Shown piece by piece: positions 12,361 through 16,234 of a stretch of 16,234 nucleotides of DNA. Positions within the stretch are counted from its first letter, which is position 1, and every line of letters begins with the position of its first letter. The stretch comes from Chlamydiae bacterium RIFCSPHIGHO2_12_FULL_49_9. GTDB taxonomy: Bacteria > Chlamydiota > Chlamydiia > Chlamydiales > SM23-39. A program made the position numbers and the translations under genes. Location of the stretch: assembly GCA_001794935.1 (NCBI GenBank), contig MGLY01000078.1:15075-31308 (forward strand). Reading direction: 5' to 3'. The notes beneath the pieces are model-generated. The model saw nothing but the letters and a program-made list of their open reading frames with translations. It had not been told where the DNA came from and did not search any database.

Positions 12361-13513
12361 AATAAAAATTACACTCCCCAAGCTCGGCGAGAGCATTGTC
12401 AGCGCAACGGTTGTCCAATGGTTTAAAAAAGAGGGCGATCAGGTTGCGCTCGATGAGCCGCTTCTTGAGGTCTCAACCGATAAGGTCAATAGCGAGATCC
12501 CGTCCCCTGCTGCAGGCGTTCTTAAAAAGATCCTCGCTCAACCCGACCAAGAGCTTCAAGTCGGAGAGCCTTTAGCCATCCTCTCAACAAAAGCCGGCGC
12601 ATCGCCTGCTAAAGAAGCCCCTAAGGCAGCGCATTCTCATCAGGCAGAGTCCTCTGAGCAGACCGACTTCCTCTCTCCTTCTGTCATGCGTCTTTTAAAA
12701 GACAAAGGGATCGGCTTATCCGATATCGACAAGATCCCCCACACAGGCCAAGGGGGTAGGCTCACTAAGAAAGATGTCGAAGATTATGCCGAGAAGAAAC
12801 AGGCGTGTCCCCAAAGAGAGCGGCTCGATACTGAGCGCGTCAAGATGAGCGCGATGAGAAAGGCCATCGCAGACAACATGGTCCGCTCTTTCTACGAAGC
12901 GCCCCATGCCTCGCTCATCACAGAGGTCGATGTCACCGCTGTTTTGAAAATCATCCAAGAGGAAAAGCAGTCCTTTTTACAAAAGCACAGTGCAAAGCTT
13001 ACCATCACGGCATTTGTTGCCCGTGCGATTGCCCGCGCTCTTGAAGCCTATCCGCTTCTCAACGCCTCTTTAGATGGCGATATGATCCTAATGAAGCGCT
13101 TTGTCAATTTAGGTATCGCCGTGAGCGTCGATCAGGGCGTCATGGTCCCTGTCATCAAACACTGCCATGAAAAGAGTTTAGGCGAGATCGCAGTTCAGAT
13201 CACAGCTCTTGCCGAAAAGGCGAGAAGCCACCGCCTCTCTCCTCAAGATGTCCAAGAGGGCTCCATCACGATGACGAATTTCGGGATGACCGGCACCATG
13301 ATCGGGATCCCCATCATCCGCTATCCGGAAGTGGCGATCGTCGGCCTTGGCGCCATCACCAAAAAGGCAGCTGTCATGCCGGACGACACCATCGCCCCCC
13401 GCTCGGTCATGATGGTCTCTCTCACCTTCGATCACCGAGTCATTGACGGCCTCTACGGCTGCGGCTTTCTCAATGAGCTCAAAAAGCACCTCGAGCAAGA
13501 CCTCGCTCTCTAA
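12341..13513 (+). CDS. Dihydrolipoamide acyltransferase (E2 of a 2-oxoacid dehydrogenase complex)
   Basis: This 390-aa E2 has an N-terminal lipoyl domain (about 5-83) with lipoyl-Lys48 in VSTDKVNSE, a linker of about 25 residues, a peripheral subunit-binding domain (about 111-149, LSPSVMRLLKDKGIGLSDID) and a C-terminal catalytic acyltransferase domain ending TFDHRVIDG (His365, Asp369). The substrate (pyruvate, 2-oxoglutarate or branched-chain) cannot be read from sequence. No E1 or E3 gene is adjacent. Chlamydia genomes carry a second, similarly stand-alone E2 near kdsD, and this looks like its orthologue. ATG codons at 12341 and 12350 are both possible and neither has a strong Shine-Dalgarno. 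Both lie inside the lpxK 3' end. Confidence 0.92.
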   Translation: MRPMQDEIKITLPKLGESIVSATVVQWFKKEGDQVALDEPLLEVSTDKVNSEIPSPAAGVLKKILAQPDQELQVGEPLAILSTKAGASPAKEAPKAAHSHQAESSEQTDFLSPSVMRLLKDKGIGLSDIDKIPHTGQGGRLTKKDVEDYAEKKQACPQRERLDTERVKMSAMRKAIADNMVRSFYEAPHASLITEVDVTAVLKIIQEEKQSFLQKHSAKLTITAFVARAIARALEAYPLLNASLDGDMILMKRFVNLGIAVSVDQGVMVPVIKHCHEKSLGEIAVQITALAEKARSHRLSPQDVQEGSITMTNFGMTGTMIGIPIIRYPEVAIVGLGAITKKAAVMPDDTIAPRSVMMVSLTFDHRVIDGLYGCGFLNELKKHLEQDLAL

Positions 13514-13584
13514 AAATACGTAATTAGCTTATAGAAAGTCTCTTGCCTTCCCCTCTTGACATCCACCAAAAGAGTTGGTCGGTT

Positions 13585-13938
13585 ATGCTAGAGAAGTTGT
13601 TTGGGAATGTCGTCATCGAGAAAATCCTCTTTTATCTTTTGGTCAATGAGAAGGGCTACCCGTCTCTTTTGAGCCGTGTATTTGATGTGCCGCTTTATAG
13701 CATTCAAAAGGCAATAGCCAGATTGGAAGATGGGGGGATTGTTGTGGCTGAGCTCCAAGGGAAGACAAGGGTTTACCAGTTCAATCCGCGCTATCCGATG
13801 CTTCGCGAGTTAAGAGAATTTCTAAGTAAGTCGTATAGTTTTTTACCTCGGGAGTTCAAAGAGAAATACTACGAAGCTCCTGTTAGAAGGCGGCCCCGGA
13901 GAAAGGGGAAACCCTTGAAGAGAGTGCAAGATGATTAA
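13585..13938 (+). CDS. Small winged-helix DNA-binding protein
   Basis: This 117-aa protein starts MLEKLFGNVVIEKILFYLL, then has a helix-turn-helix (about 25-52, SRVFDVPLYSIQKAIARLEDGGI) and a wing-like beta pair (VVAELQGKTRVYQFNPRYP, 53-71), then a helical segment and a very basic tail (RRRPRRKGKPLKR, 101-113). This is the look of small ArsR-like winged-helix regulators often found beside nucleotidyltransferase or toxin-antitoxin-like genes, but I cannot name a partner. The ATG at 13585 is preferred over a TTG at 13543 because family members begin MLEKLFG. The Shine-Dalgarno is weak. The stop overlaps the start of the 50-aa gene by 8 nt, so the two form a module. Confidence 0.8.
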   Translation: MLEKLFGNVVIEKILFYLLVNEKGYPSLLSRVFDVPLYSIQKAIARLEDGGIVVAELQGKTRVYQFNPRYPMLRELREFLSKSYSFLPREFKEKYYEAPVRRRPRRKGKPLKRVQDD

Positions 13939-14083
13939 CTGGGCGGATAGACAGGGGTTAGAGCAGGCGCTTAATATTTGTCGCGAATGCAATATTGACC
14001 TGGAAGAGGTCAGAGCTTGGGCGGCTTCTGAGGGCAATCAGAAAAAGTTCAAAGAGTTCCAGATCCGCTTGACCGAGGATTAA
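13931..14083 (+). CDS. Small 50-aa protein coupled to the winged-helix gene
   Basis: ATG at 13931 to TAA at 14081-14083 gives 50 residues beginning MINWADRQGLEQALNICREC and ending FQIRLTED. It is predicted all-helical and slightly acidic, with two cysteines (17, 20). Homology is not recognised. Support as a gene comes from the 8-nt overlap with the winged-helix gene and protein-like composition, with Trp4 and Trp30 spaced in amphipathic helices. Its stop codon interlocks with the stop of the convergent ABM-like gene (4-nt overlap). A small partner protein of the DNA-binding neighbour is a guess. Confidence 0.6.
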   Translation: MINWADRQGLEQALNICRECNIDLEEVRAWAASEGNQKKFKEFQIRLTED

Positions 14084-14412
14084 CCTACTTTGTAAGTTGT
14101 CCAGTCGAGCGTAGAGGGATCGGCTCCGTTTTGTATCTTCACCGCTTCAAAGTAATCGCGGCTTCTATGGGCATCTAAAGCATTGATAAGAAGGTCGTGA
14201 TCGGGAATTTTGAGCCAGGCGTTGAAAGTCGTTTCATCTTTAAATTTTAGAGTTAAATCAATCAGATCGGAGACTTCCTGACTTGGGGCATAAGTGAGGG
14301 AGACAAAACCCTTTTTCTTTGTGATGACGGAGAGAACTTTAGGGTACCACGTAGTTTTAAAGTAGCGGATCCCAGAGGGAGTTAGGTAGTGTCTGACGTA
14401 GATGGTGAGCAT
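14080..14412 (-). CDS. Small ABM-like (dimeric alpha-beta barrel) protein
   Basis: This 110-aa protein has the pattern of antibiotic-biosynthesis-monooxygenase-like ferredoxin-fold proteins: MLTIYVRHYLTPSGIRYF (strand-helix), a central KKGFVSLTYAPSQEVSDL, a LTLKFKDETTFNAWL strand-helix, and a terminal RDYFEAVKI. Such proteins form homodimers. Many lack enzyme activity, and no cofactor motif is visible, so function stays open. The ATG at 14412 is chosen over the TTG directly upstream (14415). GAAGG lies about 9 nt before it. It begins 3 nt after the icd stop on the same strand and is surely co-transcribed. Its end interlocks with the 50-aa plus-strand gene. Confidence 0.7.
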   Translation of the reverse strand: MLTIYVRHYLTPSGIRYFKTTWYPKVLSVITKKKGFVSLTYAPSQEVSDLIDLTLKFKDETTFNAWLKIPDHDLLINALDAHRSRDYFEAVKIQNGADPSTLDWTTYKVG

Positions 14413-14415
14413 CAA

Positions 14416-15849
14416 TTAGCCTTCAGATGATGAGTAACCCGGCTTGCCGTCAAACGTGTAGAGATTTTCCGACTTGATGATGTCTAGGCCTACGTGATCA
14501 AACGCGTGGAGGATCTGAATAAGATCGCCTTGCGTCGCAGCTCTGCCCGATTCGGTGAGAAAGCGGCAGCGCCACTGCTCGATGCAAGATGTTTCCGGCT
14601 GTCCTTGCGGCCAAACGCGAACGCCGCGGTTGGTTACCATCTTTAAGCGAAGCTGCGAGATGTTGATATGGGAGATTTTTGGCAAGAACTCTTCGAGGAC
14701 ACCCCGGTGGTAAATGAACACATCGATGCCGATGAGTTCGCGCCGAGACGTGTCGTGCGGATGAGGGCGGGAGGAAGTTGAAGTTGCTCCGTGGAAGACG
14801 GCGGGCTTGAGGGTTTCGGGCATTTTGCCGAGGTTTTTCACAATGGCGTCGGCAAATTCGCGCGTTCCCACTTTTTGTTTGCTCGTACCCTCTTTAAAGA
14901 TGTCGTAGGTGTGGATCCCTTGTTCGAGAGTGTAGCTCCAGGCATTGTAGATGCGGGCGGCTGCTTCGGGCTGACCGATGTGATCGAGCATCTGGACAGC
15001 GGCAAGGAGTAAGCCTGAGGGGTTGGCTACGTTTTGGCCGGCACGGCGAGGAGCTGATCCGTGGATCGCTTCGAACATGGCGCCTTTCTCGCCGATGTTG
15101 GCAGAACCCGCAAGGCCGACAGAGCCCGCAATTTGCGCGGCGACGTCAGAGAGGATGTCCCCATAGAGATTCGGCATCACAATTACATCAAAAATTTCCG
15201 GAGTGTCTGCGAGTTTTGCAGCTCCTATGTCGACGATCCAGTGCTCGTTGAGGATGTCGGGGTACTGCTGGGAGATCTCATCGAAGACTTTGTGGAAAAG
15301 TCCGTCGGAAAATTTCATGATGTTGTCTTTCGTAAAGCAGGTCACCTTTTTGCGGCCGTGCTTTTTGGCATACTCGAAGGCGTAGCGGACGATCTTTTCA
15401 GAGCCTTGACGGGAGATGATCTTGAGGGAGCAGGCAACCTCCGGCGTTTGGCGGTACTCGATGCCGGCGTAGAGATCCTCTTCGTTCTCGCGGACGATGA
15501 CGACATCCATCTCGGGATGTTTAGTCGCGACGAAGGGGTAATAGGAGGCGCAGGGGCGGACATTGGCGTAGAGGCCGAGCGTTGTTCGGATCGTCACGTT
15601 GAGGCTTTTAAAACCGCCCCCTTGAGGCGTTGTAATGGGGGCTTTGAGAAAGGCTTTTGTGTGGCGGATGAGATCCCAAGTTTTCGGATCCATGCCGGTC
15701 GGAAAGCCCTTCATGTAGACTTTTTCACCGATTTCAACCGGATGGATTTCGATATTTGCGCCGGAGGCCTGTAAAACATGAAGGGTTGCCTTCATGATCT
15801 CGGGTCCAATTCCATCGCCTTCTGCAACTGCAATCGGTATTTTAGCCAT
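14416..15849 (-). CDS. icd: Isocitrate dehydrogenase with C-terminal extension domain
   Basis: This 477-aa enzyme converts isocitrate to 2-oxoglutarate, probably with NADP. Core motifs: AEGDGIGPEIM (9-19), the substrate site KSLNVTIRTTLGLYANVRP (81-99; Ser82, Asn84, Arg88, Arg98), RENEEDLYAG (120-129), FTKDNIMK (172-179), metal-binding MPNLYGDILSD (225-235; Asp231, Asp235) and AIHGSAPRRAGQNVANP (261-277). About 130 residues follow the usual end of the core (from about 345), as in the Thermus/Rickettsia-type enzymes, which carry an added small domain. The Shine-Dalgarno is weak. A complete TCA step of this kind separates environmental chlamydiae from Chlamydia. It is divergent from kdsD with a 64-bp gap. 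Confidence 0.93.
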   Translation of the reverse strand: MAKIPIAVAEGDGIGPEIMKATLHVLQASGANIEIHPVEIGEKVYMKGFPTGMDPKTWDLIRHTKAFLKAPITTPQGGGFKSLNVTIRTTLGLYANVRPCASYYPFVATKHPEMDVVIVRENEEDLYAGIEYRQTPEVACSLKIISRQGSEKIVRYAFEYAKKHGRKKVTCFTKDNIMKFSDGLFHKVFDEISQQYPDILNEHWIVDIGAAKLADTPEIFDVIVMPNLYGDILSDVAAQIAGSVGLAGSANIGEKGAMFEAIHGSAPRRAGQNVANPSGLLLAAVQMLDHIGQPEAAARIYNAWSYTLEQGIHTYDIFKEGTSKQKVGTREFADAIVKNLGKMPETLKPAVFHGATSTSSRPHPHDTSRRELIGIDVFIYHRGVLEEFLPKISHINISQLRLKMVTNRGVRVWPQGQPETSCIEQWRCRFLTESGRAATQGDLIQILHAFDHVGLDIIKSENLYTFDGKPGYSSSEG

Positions 15850-15913
15850 AAGGATCCGAGGATAGTCTATTTTTTAGAAGACTTCAAGCTTCCCTCTTCG
15901 TAGAATTTGAGCT

Positions 15914-16234
15914 ATGCATAGGTTATTTGAAGAACTAAAGCTTGAACTGAACCGCTTTTTCGATCTCGTCGATTCGAAAGGGGCAGATAAAGTGTTGCAG
16001 AGGCTTTTGGAGTGCAAAGGGGCTGTGATCTTTTCGGGCGTTGGCAAGAGCGGCCTGATTGCGCAAAAAATCTCGGCTACGTTTTTATCGACGGGGACTC
16101 GAGCTTTTTATCTCTCGGCAGCGGACGCTCTTCACGGCGACATCGGGATGGTGACAAGAGAAGATGTGCTCATTGTGCTGAGTAAAAGCGGAGAGTCTCA
16201 AGAGTTGATCGATCTGATTCCCCATGTGAAAAGA
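15914..16234 (+). CDS. kdsD: Arabinose-5-phosphate isomerase, 5' part (cut by window edge)
   Basis: The first 107 codons are present and the frame is open at the right edge. The SIS domain is clear: VIFSGVGKSGLIAQKISATF (38-57), FYLSAADALHGDIGMV (65-80) and VLSKSGESQELIDLIPHVKR. This is the KdsD/KpsF/GutQ pattern, an enzyme that interconverts ribulose 5-phosphate and arabinose 5-phosphate, the precursor of Kdo for LPS. Full-length family members are about 320-330 aa, with two CBS domains after the SIS domain, which would lie outside the window. The ATG at 15914 has a weak Shine-Dalgarno. Context with lpxK, gmhA and E2 agrees with the chlamydial homologue. Confidence 0.92.
   Translation, partial: MHRLFEELKLELNRFFDLVDSKGADKVLQRLLECKGAVIFSGVGKSGLIAQKISATFLSTGTRAFYLSAADALHGDIGMVTREDVLIVLSKSGESQELIDLIPHVKR

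Noticed and set aside
13543..13584. TTG start giving a 14-residue extension of the winged-helix protein
   Set aside because: No Shine-Dalgarno fits, and the family N-terminus MLEKLFG coincides with the ATG at 13585.
13556..13589. TTGACA as a -35 box for the winged-helix gene
   Set aside because: At 16-18 bp there is no -10-like hexamer; TATGCT is 22 bp away and overlaps the start codon.
15061..15774. 237-codon plus-strand frame opposite icd
   Set aside because: Antisense shadow of a well-supported enzyme gene, without a ribosome-binding site or recognisable domain.

Overview
The window looks like a chromosomal segment from a member of the Chlamydiae outside the family Chlamydiaceae (a Parachlamydiales-type environmental chlamydia). 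The basis is gene content and order. rplU-rpmA lies next to a Zn/Mn ABC transporter, nrdR-dksA-lspA form one run, a SAM methyltransferase sits beside a SpoU methylase, and a second 2-oxoacid dehydrogenase E2 lies near kdsD. I remember the same sets from Chlamydia genomes. gmhA and a full-length isocitrate dehydrogenase are present, which the animal-pathogen Chlamydia lack, and this points to a less reduced relative. The genus cannot be named from this sequence alone.

Layout. (1) 16-3282, minus strand: znuA-znuC-znuB (metal uptake), then rplU-rpmA (ribosomal proteins L21 and L27). rplU-rpmA has its own near-consensus promoter and a roughly 190-nt leader occupied almost entirely by a long inverted repeat. 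(2) 3283-3388: a compact divergent promoter region, followed by tRNA-Ser(GGA) at 3389-3475, plus strand. (3) 3564-8911, plus strand: eight genes in which every neighbour overlaps the next (nrdR, dksA-like, lspA, an unknown 228-aa protein, cinA, an RlmI-like methyltransferase, a SpoU methylase, an RluA-type pseudouridine synthase). (4) 8850-9860, minus strand: asd, converging on the pseudouridine synthase gene with a 62-bp antisense overlap and a candidate terminator inside that gene. (5) 9861-10852: an accessory patch holding an orphan Phd/YefM-type antitoxin gene, a remnant of a PIN-domain toxin and an unknown exported protein. (6) 10824-13513, plus strand: gmhA, lpxK and the E2 gene, again overlapping. 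(7) 13585-14083: a two-gene module of a small winged-helix protein and a 50-aa protein. (8) 14080-15849, minus strand: icd followed by a small ABM-like protein. (9) 15914 to the right edge, plus strand: the 5' part of kdsD.

Functional picture. Most genes are housekeeping: translation (L21, L27, tRNA-Ser, three RNA-modification enzymes), envelope biogenesis (lspA for lipoproteins, gmhA for heptose, lpxK for lipid A, kdsD for Kdo), central metabolism (icd, E2, asd), transition-metal import and regulation (NrdR, DksA-like). The least explained parts are the rplU leader inverted repeat (structured leader or MITE-like element), the decayed toxin-antitoxin locus, the winged-helix/50-aa module and the 228-aa unknown protein. 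No CRISPR array, intact transposase or rRNA gene was seen. No stretch longer than 300 bases lacks a gene.
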